From Halomicrococcus gelatinilyticus (lineage in GTDB: Archaea > Halobacteriota > Halobacteria > Halobacteriales > Haladaptataceae): 64,000 nt of DNA. The notes below the pieces were generated by a model, which was not told the DNA's origin, did not search any database, and worked only from the letters and a program-made list of their open reading frames with translations. The stretch's first letter is position 1. Each line of letters opens with the position of its first letter. Below are positions 26,333-35,023 of the stretch, one piece after another. Both the position numbers and the translations under genes were made by a program. The stretch lies in NCBI GenBank assembly GCA_024227995.1, contig CP100465.1, forward strand, positions 992,001 through 1,056,000, in the 5' to 3' direction.

Positions 26333-27345
26333 TCTCTCCACGGACGCTGCGGAACCTCCGGCGCGAACTGCGCCAGAGCGGGCTGGCAAAGCTGGGCATC
26401 GTCGTCGTCCTCGTCGTCCTCCTGGTCGCGACGTTCGCACCCGTACTCGCGCCGCACAACCCGTACGACCAGAACCTGGACGACTCGAAGCTCCCGCCGA
26501 TCGGGTTCAGTTCGGAGACGACCAGTACGAGCTCGGAGATGGTCGACGGCGAGATAAAGATCGTCAACAACACGACGTACGTCGAGGCCCAGCCGTCGCA
26601 CCCGCTCGGGACCGACCACCTCGGGCGCGACCTGCTCTCGCGGGTCATCTACGGCGCTCGCACGTCGCTGCTCGTGGGACTGCTCGGGACCGTGCTCGCG
26701 GTGCTCATCGGCGTGACGGTCGGCCTCGTCGCGGGCTACTACGGCGGCCTGATAGACGACGGGCTGATGCGCAGCGCCGACGTGATGCTGGCGTTCCCCT
26801 CGCTCGTGCTCGCCATCGCGCTCGTCGGGATGTTCGACAGGGCGGTGGTATCCGTGCCCGACCCCATCGTCGCGCTCGGGGTCGAACCCGGGATGCCGGC
26901 GCAGATAAAGCTCCCCGGAACGGTCGTCGTCGTCGTCGCGCTGGTGAACTGGGTGTGGTTCGCGCGCGTCGCCCGCGGCGAGGCGCTGACGGTCGAGAGC
27001 GAGGAGTACGTGAAGGCCGCGCGGTCTGTCGGCGCGAGCGACTCGTTCATCATCCGCCGGCACGTCCTGCCCAACAGCGTCACGCCCATCATCGTCCTGG
27101 CGACCATCCAGATCGCGGCCATCATCCTGCTCGAGAGCGCGCTGTCGTACCTCGGGTTCTCCGGCGTGAACCTCTCGTGGGGCTTCGACATCGCGCAGGG
27201 CCGCGACCACCTCGCCACGTCGTGGTGGATAGCGACCGTCCCCGGCGTCGCCATCGTGCTGACGGTCGTCGGCATCAACCTCGTCGGCGACTGGTTGCGC
27301 GACGCGCTCGACCCCGGCATCGAGGGCGAGGGAGGTGGCGTATGA
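26329..27345 (+). CDS. dppC: Peptide-type ABC transporter permease DppC
   Basis: A 338-residue permease of the DppC/OppC type. After the first membrane helix comes FAPVLAPHNPYDQNL, then an external loop with an N-glycosylation-like NNTT, and the diagnostic HPLGTDHLGRDLLSRVIYGA near residue 90. The EAA loop is EEYVKAARSVGASDSFIIRR near 235. A stretch after LVGMFDRAVVSVPDP is longer than in bacterial DppC. Start and stop overlap the flanking genes by four bases, so the operon is tightly coupled. Confidence 0.93.
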   Translation: MISPRTLRNLRRELRQSGLAKLGIVVVLVVLLVATFAPVLAPHNPYDQNLDDSKLPPIGFSSETTSTSSEMVDGEIKIVNNTTYVEAQPSHPLGTDHLGRDLLSRVIYGARTSLLVGLLGTVLAVLIGVTVGLVAGYYGGLIDDGLMRSADVMLAFPSLVLAIALVGMFDRAVVSVPDPIVALGVEPGMPAQIKLPGTVVVVVALVNWVWFARVARGEALTVESEEYVKAARSVGASDSFIIRRHVLPNSVTPIIVLATIQIAAIILLESALSYLGFSGVNLSWGFDIAQGRDHLATSWWIATVPGVAIVLTVVGINLVGDWLRDALDPGIEGEGGGV

Positions 27346-28568
27346 GCGAGCGCGATCTGCTCCGCGTGCGCGACCTCTCGACCCGCTTCTTCACCGAGCA
27401 GGGGCAGGTCAACGCCGTCGAGTCGGTCGACTTCGACGTCCGCGACGGCGAGGTGTTCGGCGTCGTCGGCGAGTCGGGGTCCGGCAAGAGCGTCACCGCG
27501 CTGTCGGTCATCGACCTCGTCGAGTCGCCCGGACGGGTGACGAGCGGCGAGGTGTGGTACCGCGACGCGGCGCTGGCCGAGGAGACGGGAGACGACCACC
27601 CCGAGGCGGTCGACGGCGAGTTCGTGGACGTGCGCCGCCTCGACGAGCGCCAGCGGCGCGCGCTCCGCGGTCCCTCGTTCAGCATGATATTCCAGGACCC
27701 GATGAGCAGCCTCAACCCGTCGCTGACGGTCGGCGAGCAGATCGCCGAGGCGGTCGAGGTGCAGCGGCGCGCGAGCGCGAACCCGCGCTCGACACGCTCG
27801 CGCACCCAGGGGTACGGACTCGGGTCGCTGCTCGCCGACACCCTGCTCCCGAACCGCGACTACGTGAGCGAGGAGAGTCGGGCGCGCGCCGTCGAACTGC
27901 TCGAACAGGTCGGCATCCCGGACCCGGCCGACCGCGCCGAGGAGTACCCCCACCAGTTCTCCGGCGGGATGCTCCAGCGCGCGATGGTGGCGCAGGCGCT
28001 AGCGGGCGAACCGGACCTGCTCATCGCGGACGAGCCGACGACCGCCCTCGACGTGACCATCCAGGCCCAGATACTGGACCTGCTCGCGGACCTGCAGGCG
28101 GAGACGGGGATGAGCATCGTGCTCATCACGCACAACCTCGGCGTGATAGCCCGGATGTGCGACCGCGTCGGCGTGATGTACGCCGGCGAGATGGTCGAGC
28201 GCGGCACGCTCGACGACGTGTTCGACGACCCGGTCCACCCCTACACGAAGGGATTGCTCGGGTCGATACCGGACATCGAGGACCCCGACCCGCGCCTCCG
28301 CCCCATCGAGGGCAACGTGCCGGACCTCGTGGACGCGGAGATGCCGGACCGCTGTTACTTCGCCGACCGCTGTCCGAAAGCGATGACGGAGTGTCTGGAG
28401 CGGCCGGCGATGCGAGACGCCCGCGGCAGCGACGAACACGAGGCGCGCTGCGTGCTGACCGACACCGACTACGACGAGGCGCGGGCGCTGCGCGACGACC
28501 GCTTCGACGACGCGAAAAACCGCACGATGGACGGAACGACCACCACGGAGGCAGACAGCGATGACTGA
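27342..28568 (+). CDS. dppD: Peptide-type ABC transporter ATPase DppD
   Basis: A 408-residue ATP-binding subunit. Walker A is GESGSGKSV near residue 46, Q-loop [10 protein letters not shown] near 117, signature [10 protein letters not shown] near 206, Walker [13 protein letters not shown] near 226 and switch His ITHNLG near 265. The C terminus has the oligopeptide/dipeptide motif with cysteines ([13 protein letters not shown] ... ARC), which in this family can hold an Fe-S cluster. An insertion of about 45 residues ([12 protein letters not shown] to NRDY) separates the Q-loop from the signature. It pairs with DppF. Confidence 0.93.
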   Translation: MSERDLLRVRDLSTRFFTEQGQVNAVESVDFDVRDGEVFGVVGESGSGKSVTALSVIDLVESPGRVTSGEVWYRDAALAEETGDDHPEAVDGEFVDVRRLDERQRRALRGPSFSMIFQDPMSSLNPSLTVGEQIAEAVEVQRRASANPRSTRSRTQGYGLGSLLADTLLPNRDYVSEESRARAVELLEQVGIPDPADRAEEYPHQFSGGMLQRAMVAQALAGEPDLLIADEPTTALDVTIQAQILDLLADLQAETGMSIVLITHNLGVIARMCDRVGVMYAGEMVERGTLDDVFDDPVHPYTKGLLGSIPDIEDPDPRLRPIEGNVPDLVDAEMPDRCYFADRCPKAMTECLERPAMRDARGSDEHEARCVLTDTDYDEARALRDDRFDDAKNRTMDGTTTTEADSDD

Positions 28569-30102
28569 CCCACTCGTCAGCGTCCAGGACCTGGAGAAGT
28601 ACTACTACGAAGGCGACTCGCTGACCGACCGCCTGCTGGGCCGCGACCCCGAGAGCGTGAAGGCCGTCGACGGCGTCTCCTTCGACATCCACGAGGGGGA
28701 GACGCTCGGCCTCGTCGGCGAGTCCGGTTGCGGCAAGTCGACCACGGGCGAGACCCTGCTCGGCCTGCGCGACCCGACCGGCGGCCGCGTCGAGTTCGAC
28801 GGTGAGAACGTCTACGAGATGGACGACCTGACCCCGTTCCGCGAGCGAGCGCAGGTCGTCTTCCAGGACCCCTTCTCCAGCCTCGACCCGCGCATGACCG
28901 CGGGCGAGATAATCCGCGAGCCGCTGGACGTCCACGGGATTCCTGGCCGGACAGTCAGCGTCGCCGTCGACGGCGACGATTCGTGGGCGTGCACGGCCGG
29001 CGAGCACGTCGACCTCGACGCCGCCGACCCGGAGGTGCGCGTGACCGTCGAGGGCCCTGACGACGTCCGCGTCGCGGTGGCCGACGACGGATTCGTCGAC
29101 GAGTCGGCAGTGTCAGTCTCGGTGGATGGGACCGACCGGACGGTCCACGTCGACGTCGACGTCTCGGAGAAGCAGCTGCGCCGCGAGCGCGCGAAGGAAC
29201 TGCTGGAGCGGGTCGGCCTCTCGGCCGAGCAGATCGACCGCTATCCGCACGAGTTCTCCGGGGGGCAGCGCCAGCGCATCGGCATCGCGCGGGCGCTCGC
29301 GCTCGAACCGGAGTTCGTCGTGCTCGACGAACCCGTCTCCGCGCTCGACGTCTCCGTGCAGGCGCAGGTGCTGAACCTCCTCGACGACCTGCAGGACGAG
29401 TACGGTCTGACCTACCTGTTCATCGCCCACGACCTCTCTGTCGTCCGCCACATCTCCGACCGCGTCGCCGTGATGTACCTCGGCGAGGTCGTCGAACTCG
29501 GGCCGGTCGACGAGATATTTTCCGACCCCCAGCACCCCTACACCCGCGCCCTGCTCGACAGCGTCCCGCGCGCCGACACCGACGAGGCCGACCGCGACGT
29601 CGAGACGCTGTCGGGCGACGTCCCCTCCCCGCGGAACCCGCCTTCGGGGTGTCGCTTCCGGACGCGCTGTCCGCAGGTCGTCCCACCTGACGACGTGGAC
29701 GTCGACCAGGCCGCCTACCGCGAGGTGATGGACTACCGGGAGCGACTCGAGTCCGGCGATCTCACCCTCGACGCGGTCCGCGAACGCGCCAGCGACGCCG
29801 GCGAGGACCCCGCGACCGTCGACGACGAGGTCGTCAGGGAGACGCTCTGGGCAGAGCTGTTCGACCACGGCCTGACGGGCGACGACCGCGCGACCGTCGC
29901 GGAGTCGTTCGACCGCCTGTTCGCGGGCGACCGCGAGGGCGCGGTCGCGGTGCTGCGCGAGCGCTTCGCCTCCGTCTGCGAGCGCGAGAATCCGGCGCTG
30001 CAGGACCGCGACCACCCGGCGGCGTGTCACCTCTACGACCAGCCCGGGACGGGGACCGAGGGCTCGGACTCGGGACGCGTGGAGTCGTCCGCGGACGACT
30101 GA
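28561..30102 (+). CDS. dppF: Peptide-type ABC transporter ATPase DppF with large insertion
   Basis: A 513-residue ATP-binding subunit. Walker A is GESGCGKST at 53-61, Q-loop [10 protein letters not shown] near 100-108, signature [10 protein letters not shown] at 232-241 and Walker [13 protein letters not shown] near 252. Between Q-loop and signature lies an insertion of about 75 residues (127-203) rich in Asp/Val strands ([28 protein letters not shown]). A second extra region of about 105 residues lies between [12 protein letters not shown] and the final [17 protein letters not shown]. Typical DppF is about 330 residues. It overlaps dppD by eight bases and ends the operon. Confidence 0.92.
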   Translation: MTDPLVSVQDLEKYYYEGDSLTDRLLGRDPESVKAVDGVSFDIHEGETLGLVGESGCGKSTTGETLLGLRDPTGGRVEFDGENVYEMDDLTPFRERAQVVFQDPFSSLDPRMTAGEIIREPLDVHGIPGRTVSVAVDGDDSWACTAGEHVDLDAADPEVRVTVEGPDDVRVAVADDGFVDESAVSVSVDGTDRTVHVDVDVSEKQLRRERAKELLERVGLSAEQIDRYPHEFSGGQRQRIGIARALALEPEFVVLDEPVSALDVSVQAQVLNLLDDLQDEYGLTYLFIAHDLSVVRHISDRVAVMYLGEVVELGPVDEIFSDPQHPYTRALLDSVPRADTDEADRDVETLSGDVPSPRNPPSGCRFRTRCPQVVPPDDVDVDQAAYREVMDYRERLESGDLTLDAVRERASDAGEDPATVDDEVVRETLWAELFDHGLTGDDRATVAESFDRLFAGDREGAVAVLRERFASVCERENPALQDRDHPAACHLYDQPGTGTEGSDSGRVESSADD

Positions 30103-30158
30103 GACGCCGCCGTCCGCCGGTCGACAGCCGACGCAGCAGAAAGCGCGGTCGTTCGCGG

Positions 30159-31622
30159 TCAGACGAAGTCGCCGAGGCCGGCCTGGTCGTCGTTCGACTC
30201 CTCGCCGGCTTCGTCGACGTCGTCGGTGGCGTCGGACTCCTCGTCGCCAGTGCCACCGTCGTCCGCGTCGCTCTCGTCGACCTCCTCGCCACCGCTGGCG
30301 GCGGTCGACCGGACCGCCCCTTCGAACGCGCCGCCGGAGTGCTCGACGGCGGCCTTCTCGCGCAGTTGCTGGGCGTCCGCGACGACGTTCTCGACCTTGT
30401 TGGTGGTCTTGCCGCTGCCGGTGACGAACGCGACGTGCTTCTCCTCCAGGTCGTAGCGGGCGGCCATCGCCACGGTCAGTTCGCGGTTCTTGCAGTGGTG
30501 GGTCATCTCCGCGAGGTAGGGGATGATCTGGCGGCGCGCGGTGGACATGCTGACGCCGCCCTCCTGGGCGATCTTCCGGGCGATGTAGTCGCGGGTGTCG
30601 CGAGCGCCGCGGGAGCTGCCGAGCTTCCGCCAGGTACTCGGCGGGCCGTAGCGGGTCCAGCCGCCCTTCTCGCCCTGGCGGGCGGCCGCGACGCCGGCGG
30701 TCATGTTGTCCGCTGCGTAGCGCCAGTAGGAGTAGTTCTGCGTGGCCCGCACGCGGCCGAGCCAGCGGTCGGCGTTCGCCAGGAAGCCGTAGGCGTCGGC
30801 GAGCTCCTGGCCCTCGTAGTCCTTCGGGACGTTGTCCTCGATCCAGCTTATCATGTCGTCCGGCGTCTCGTCGACGTCGTACGACGCCTGCAGCGCGCCC
30901 TGGGCGTCCTCTTTCTTGATGAGGGCGTCGAGGAAGTCGAAGATGCCTTCGGTCGTGTCGCGGTCGCCCGTCACCACGTCGTCCTCGGTGAGGCGCTCGT
31001 GCTCCTCGGCGATGGCCTGGAGGTCGTTGACGGCCGAGCGCAGGTCGCCGCTGTTCTTCTCGGCGATGGCCTGCAGGGCGTCCGGTTCGAACTCCACGTC
31101 CTCCTTCCGGCAGATGTCGCGGAGCACGGGCACGATGCTGCGCGCGGAGACGTCGCGGAACTCGACGGTCTCGCAGGCGTTGCGAAGCGAGTTCGACATG
31201 TCGTAGAATTCGTTAGCGATGAGCACCATCGGCTGGTCGGCGTCCTTGACGACCTCCGTGATGGCTCGCGAGCCGCCGCGGTCGACGTTGCCGTGGAGGT
31301 TGTCGGCCTCGTCGAGGATGATGAGCCGGCGGCCCGTCGACCCGGCGGTCAGGGTGCCGCTCCGGGCGGCCTCGCCCGCGATGCGTTTGACGACCTTGCC
31401 CGTCCGCTGGTCGCTGGCGTTCAACTCCATCGTCGGCCAGCCCATGTCGGCGGCCAGCGCGTGGGCGGCCGAGGTCTTGCCGACGCCGGGGCTACCGTGG
31501 AGGATGACGGCGTCCCCGTGTTCGTCCCACGTCTCGGCCCACTCCGCCAGCGCGTCACGGGCCTTGTTGTTCCCGCGGACCTCCGAGAGCGTACTCGGGC
31601 GGTACTTCTCCGTCCAGTCCAT
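30159..31622 (-). CDS. rfcL: Replication factor C large subunit (clamp loader)
   Basis: A 487-residue AAA+ protein that, with RfcS, loads PCNA onto primed DNA. Family marks are MDWTEKYRPSTLSEVRGN at the start, Walker A HGSPGVGKTSAAHALA, the ELNASDQR motif and Walker B RLIILDEADNLHG. The C-terminal 70 residues are acidic and end QAGLGDFV, a good match to a PCNA-interacting (PIP) box. The gene lies between the convergent dpp operon and the vapBC pair. ATG at 31622 matches the family N terminus. Confidence 0.95.
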   Translation of the reverse strand: MDWTEKYRPSTLSEVRGNNKARDALAEWAETWDEHGDAVILHGSPGVGKTSAAHALAADMGWPTMELNASDQRTGKVVKRIAGEAARSGTLTAGSTGRRLIILDEADNLHGNVDRGGSRAITEVVKDADQPMVLIANEFYDMSNSLRNACETVEFRDVSARSIVPVLRDICRKEDVEFEPDALQAIAEKNSGDLRSAVNDLQAIAEEHERLTEDDVVTGDRDTTEGIFDFLDALIKKEDAQGALQASYDVDETPDDMISWIEDNVPKDYEGQELADAYGFLANADRWLGRVRATQNYSYWRYAADNMTAGVAAARQGEKGGWTRYGPPSTWRKLGSSRGARDTRDYIARKIAQEGGVSMSTARRQIIPYLAEMTHHCKNRELTVAMAARYDLEEKHVAFVTGSGKTTNKVENVVADAQQLREKAAVEHSGGAFEGAVRSTAASGGEEVDESDADDGGTGDEESDATDDVDEAGEESNDDQAGLGDFV

Positions 31623-31665
31623 TGGCGTTCCGTAGGGACGAACGGCGTTTAGTGGTTGCGGAGCG

Positions 31666-32040
31666 TCACTCTCCGGAGGCCGTCCGCAGGTCGAGACGAG
31701 GTGCGAACCCCTCGTACGTTTCGTCGCTGGAGACGACCGTATCGCCGTCGGATTCGACGAGGTGGAGTGCGTCGAAGGGAGTGAACCCGTGGTCTTCGAC
31801 GTAGGTCGCCGCCGCGACGACGACGTCCACGTCGCCACGGACCTCGACGAGGTCGGCGGCGTTCGTAACGACTCGTTCTGCGTCCCGGTCCTCACGGTAG
31901 GCGACCAGCAGCAGTTCGACGAGCGTGAACCGCGACGTCCACAGTTCGTCCCGATGGTCGCGGTACACCGTCTCTGCGGCCTCGCCGAGCCAGTCCTCGT
32001 CCTTGACGAGCGCGAGCAGGAAGTCGGTTTCCGCGTACAT
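31666..32040 (-). CDS. vapC: VapC-like PIN-domain toxin
   Basis: A 124-residue PIN-domain protein, expected to be an RNase toxin. The four acidic residues of the PIN site can be seen: Asp in YAETDFLLALVKDED, Glu in TLVELLLVAYRE, Asp in TPFDALHLVES and Asp in VVSSDETYEG. The start codon follows immediately after the antitoxin stop (no bases between), so translation is coupled. The likely target is tRNA or rRNA by family analogy, not shown here. Confidence 0.88.
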   Translation of the reverse strand: MYAETDFLLALVKDEDWLGEAAETVYRDHRDELWTSRFTLVELLLVAYREDRDAERVVTNAADLVEVRGDVDVVVAAATYVEDHGFTPFDALHLVESDGDTVVSSDETYEGFAPRLDLRTASGE

Positions 32041-32271
32041 TCAGCGTCCGGCCTCGTCCAGTGCCGCGTTACGCGCCTCGTCACGAAGCTCGCTCGCGGA
32101 CGTTTCTACGTCTTCGAACTCCTCGCGGAGCGCTTCGAGGGGGTCCTCCGCGATCGGGATCAACTTGATTCCGTCGTGGAGTTCGACGATGCGGTACTGG
32201 TCGCCGTACCGTTCCCGGATCTCCTTCGGGAGGGTCAGGCGGCCCCGGTCGTCCAGCGTCGCCTCTGACAT
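32041..32271 (-). CDS. vapB: VapB-like AbrB-type antitoxin
   Basis: A 76-residue protein with a swapped-hairpin AbrB DNA-binding domain at residues 1-45 (TLDDRGRLTLPKEIRERYGD) and a helical acidic tail (LEALREEFEDVETSASELRD) that would wrap the toxin. It precedes vapC, as is usual, and probably represses the shared promoter with it. Confidence 0.88.
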   Translation of the reverse strand: MSEATLDDRGRLTLPKEIRERYGDQYRIVELHDGIKLIPIAEDPLEALREEFEDVETSASELRDEARNAALDEAGR

Positions 32272-32505
32272 ACGTGGATAAATGGTGGGTGGAAACTTGA
32301 TTGTTCCCCTCGAATCACCAGTTCACCCACCCGCGTGGAGGCAGACCCCGATCCGCGTTCAGCCGGGACCTACTGCAACGGGGCGATACCCCGTGTTCCG
32401 CGTCACCGTGGTCGGTGCTGGGCTCGCCGTCGACCGGTCGGTTGTCGTCGCCGGATGTTGCCCGTACGCGGTACGACACCTGGCGGCACGGGTGTTCTAT
32501 GCCCG
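32272..32505. other. Intergenic region between vapB and the TauE gene
   Basis: The 234 bases hold the vapBC promoter on the minus strand near 32290-32310 (AT-rich GGAAACTTGATTGTTCCCCT, which includes a short GGGGAACAAT-type element). I see no gene or convincing terminator in the remainder. Confidence 0.4.
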
Positions 32506-33354
32506 CTACAGCTTCGGAACGGACGTCGACAGCAGGACGACGGCGTTGACCGTCAGGAGCACGAGGACGAGCCAGCCGAACAGGCGCTCGGAGACGTGGT
32601 CGAAGATCCAGACGCCGACCCAGGCGCCGAGGAACACCATCGGGATCGCCACCGCCGCCTCGACGAGCAGCGGTTGCTCGACAGCGCCGGTGTAGGTGAG
32701 GCTGCCGAGTCGGTAGAGCATGAGCGTCCCGAAGAAGGCGGTGAACACCGCCTTCATCTCCTCGTCGCTCCAGAACCCGCCCGCGGCCATGAACGTGCCG
32801 TAGACTATCATCGGCGGTCCCAGCACGGCGACCGCCCCGCCGAAGATGCCCGCGAACAGGCCGGCGGTCGCGCCGACGGCCTTGCCGGGTCTGTACCCCC
32901 GCTGTTCGATCCAGTCGTCGACGGCGTCGCTCTGGCGCGTCGCACCGACCACGACGACCGCGATAACCAGCACGACGCCGATGGCGGCGCGCATCTGCGC
33001 CCGGTCGAACTGCTGGAAGACGTAGATGCCGAGCGGCATCCCGACGACGAGTCCGGCGATGGGGACGATCCACTTCCGCCAGTCGAAGGCGTCGCGGACG
33101 CTCCACCACACCCGGCCGTTGCTGACGACGGCGGTCACGGTGAAGACGATGGAGGCGCTGGCCGGCGACCTGAACAGCGACATCATCCCCATCGACACCT
33201 GGGCGAACCCGAAGCCGGCGATGCCGTGGACGATCGACGCCGCGAGGATGACGAGCGACGTCAACCCCGTCACGACCCAGTCGACGACCACCAGCCTCCA
33301 CCCCGACGGCGCGCTCGCGGACGATTCACGACGTAGCGATGCCGGAACACGCAC
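32506..33354 (-). CDS. TauE/SafE family sulfite/anion exporter-like membrane protein
   Basis: A 282-residue protein with about eight hydrophobic segments in two similar halves; the family-type motif IVHGIAGFGFAQVSMGMMSL is in the first half and AGLFAGIFGGAVAVLGPPMI in the second. TauE/SafE proteins export sulfite, sulfoacetate or related organic anions, but the substrate here is unknown. The start is uncertain: GTG at 33354 gives about 20 extra residues before the first helix, and GTG codons near residues 22-25 are alternatives. Confidence 0.85.
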   Translation of the reverse strand: MRVPASLRRESSASAPSGWRLVVVDWVVTGLTSLVILAASIVHGIAGFGFAQVSMGMMSLFRSPASASIVFTVTAVVSNGRVWWSVRDAFDWRKWIVPIAGLVVGMPLGIYVFQQFDRAQMRAAIGVVLVIAVVVVGATRQSDAVDDWIEQRGYRPGKAVGATAGLFAGIFGGAVAVLGPPMIVYGTFMAAGGFWSDEEMKAVFTAFFGTLMLYRLGSLTYTGAVEQPLLVEAAVAIPMVFLGAWVGVWIFDHVSERLFGWLVLVLLTVNAVVLLSTSVPKL

Positions 33355-33438
33355 GCCGGTACGCGAGTGTCGGCCTTGGGTGTTGTCGCCACCACGGGTG
33401 TCGTTTCCACGGGACCGGGCCGCGTCAGGCGACCGCGT

Positions 33439-33735
33439 TCAGGTGGGTCCCGCGTCCTCCGGCGTCTCGTCCAGGAGCTGTTCGGCGCGGTCCCGCAGCG
33501 ACGACGGCAGGCCGGAGTCCTCGGCCAGCCCGCGGAGCGTCGCCGTACACTGGGGATGTGCCAGACCGGTCAGCGCCTGCTCTCGATAGCGGTCCTCGAC
33601 GCCGTCGTCGCGGACCACGTCCGCGAGCCTGGCGCACTCGTTCGCGGTTTCGAGGTCGGCGAGCGCCGTCTCGCGCGCCTCGGTGTCGTTCGAGTCGTCG
33701 ACGGCTATCTCGAAGTGTTCTTCGGGTGTGCTCAT
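33439..33735 (-). CDS. Small helical acidic protein of unknown function
   Basis: A 98-residue soluble protein predicted to be mostly helical (TEARETALADLETANECARL, YREQALTGLAHPQCTATLRG). The alternating helices and the length suggest a HEAT-like pair, but I recognise no family. It lies between the TauE gene on the same strand and the divergent PPOX-like gene. Confidence 0.6.
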   Translation of the reverse strand: MSTPEEHFEIAVDDSNDTEARETALADLETANECARLADVVRDDGVEDRYREQALTGLAHPQCTATLRGLAEDSGLPSSLRDRAEQLLDETPEDAGPT

Positions 33736-33878
33736 GCGAACCGTCGTTCGGGGTTCGTTCCGATATTCCTGCTGGCCCCGGTCTGCTCGTCGCGCCCGCG
33801 AGCGGATGGGCCACGGACGCCGCGCGGGAGGAGAGAATCTACCACACGCTTTTGCATCACCGCGTGGTATCGAAGGAC

Positions 33879-34334
33879 ATGGCAGACGTGCGCTCGGTGG
33901 AGATGTCAGAGGACGAACTGCGCGAGTTCCTCGAACACGGCGGGACGGGCATCGTCTCCTTCGGGGCGGGAACCGAGGAGGCGCCGTACCAGCTTCCGGT
34001 GTCCTACGGGTACGACGTTCCCAGCGAGGACATCTACTTCCGGTTCGGCTTCGAGGCGGAGACGGAGAAGGGGTCGTTCATCGAGGACGGGCGGCCCGTC
34101 TCGTTCGTCACCTACGACCACACCGACCGGGGGTGGCGGAGCGTCGTCGCCACGGGGGAACTGGAGGAGGTGACGGAGGCCGAGATCGGGTCGGAGGCCG
34201 CCGAGGCGATACAGCGACTGGAGATTCCGCTGGTCGACGTGTTCGAACATCCGACCGACGAGGTGACGTTCCGGTTCTTCCGCCTGCTCGCCGACGACGT
34301 GAGCGGCCGGAAGGAGGCACCGAGCGAGGGCTGA
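33879..34334 (+). CDS. Pyridoxamine 5'-phosphate oxidase-like flavin-binding protein
   Basis: A 151-residue split-barrel protein. The pattern fits the flavin-nucleotide-binding/PPOX-like family: MSEDELREFLEHGGTGIVSF, a barrel strand YQLPVSYGYDVPSEDIYFRF, GSFIEDGRPVSFVTYDH and WRSVVATGELEEVTE. Members bind FMN, F420 or haem; the cofactor here is unknown. The T-rich element CTTTTGC lies about 27 bases before the ATG, pointing to a leaderless transcript. It diverges from the 98-residue gene. Confidence 0.82.
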   Translation: MADVRSVEMSEDELREFLEHGGTGIVSFGAGTEEAPYQLPVSYGYDVPSEDIYFRFGFEAETEKGSFIEDGRPVSFVTYDHTDRGWRSVVATGELEEVTEAEIGSEAAEAIQRLEIPLVDVFEHPTDEVTFRFFRLLADDVSGRKEAPSEG

Positions 34335-34430
34335 AACGACAGGGGAGAGCGGGGCTGAGGCGGCGACGGGGGGACAGGGCCGGGCCGCGCCGGACGCTGC
34401 GGTGCGGCGGCGCGGCGACCGTCGAGGCCG

Positions 34431-34601
34431 TTACTCCTCCTTCATCTCCTGGAGCTGTGCGATGAGTTCGTCGTTCGACGCCTCCGAGTCGAACTCGATA
34501 GATCCCTCGTGGGCATTCTCGTGGACGTTGACGCCGGTGTCCTCGTCGACGTCGACGTCGTCGTTCTGCTGTTCGGACTCGTCGTAGCTTCCGAAACCCA
34601 T
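34431..34601 (-). CDS. DUF5786 family small acidic protein
   Basis: A 56-residue protein that I recognise as DUF5786 from MGFGSYDESEQQ at the N terminus, the middle GVNVHENAHEGSIEFDSEAS and the helical end NDELIAQLQEMKEE. It is highly acidic, has no membrane segment and has no known function. Codon use and third-position GC match its neighbours. It is convergent with the PPOX-like gene. Confidence 0.85.
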   Translation of the reverse strand: MGFGSYDESEQQNDDVDVDEDTGVNVHENAHEGSIEFDSEASNDELIAQLQEMKEE

Positions 34602-35023
34602 GGTGACGACAGGTATCGGCGTGCGAGACTAAAGTCGTGTGATGTCCGACGGCCTGGTGGAACGTGGACAGTTAGCGTGGGTGAGACCGCCGTTCACGGA
34701 CAGCAAATGGTCTGACCGTCAACCATTTCGTTCGTTCCGCGAGTCCACTGGACGACGGCCGAAGGACGACGAGAGGAGGACGGGGGCGGGGGTGCAGACA
34801 GGACTCGACGGGGACGTCAGTCTCGTCGGAGCGGTGGCTCTCGGCGTCGGGACGACGACGGCGGCCGGCATCTTCGTCGGCTCCGGGCTCGCGGTCAGCA
34901 GCGTCGGCGGCGCGGCCATCGTCTCCTTGCTCCTCGCGGTTGGCGCGATGGTTGAGCTAGAGAGGAACGCATTTACGCCGGGGGTTGGAACCAAAGGGAA
35001 AGAAATGACTGGGAGGGTAGTGC
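34602..35023. other. Intergenic region between DUF5786 and trkA
   Basis: The 422 bases hold the divergent promoter of the DUF5786 gene at the left, a possible broken transporter fragment in the middle (described separately), and at the right the trkA promoter (CATTTACGCC near 34970) and Shine-Dalgarno GGGAGG near 35012. Confidence 0.45.
34792..34948 (+). pseudogene. Possible N-terminal fragment of an amino-acid permease (APC family)
   Basis: Starting at GTG 34792 the translation reads LDGDVSLVGAVALGVGTTTA and AGIFVGSGLAVSSVGGAAIV, which looks like the first helix and GxGIF loop of APC-superfamily permeases. After about 50 residues the frame runs on into the trkA promoter without further membrane segments. 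A GGAGGA stretch sits upstream. This looks like the remnant of a deleted gene; chance similarity is possible. Confidence 0.4.
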
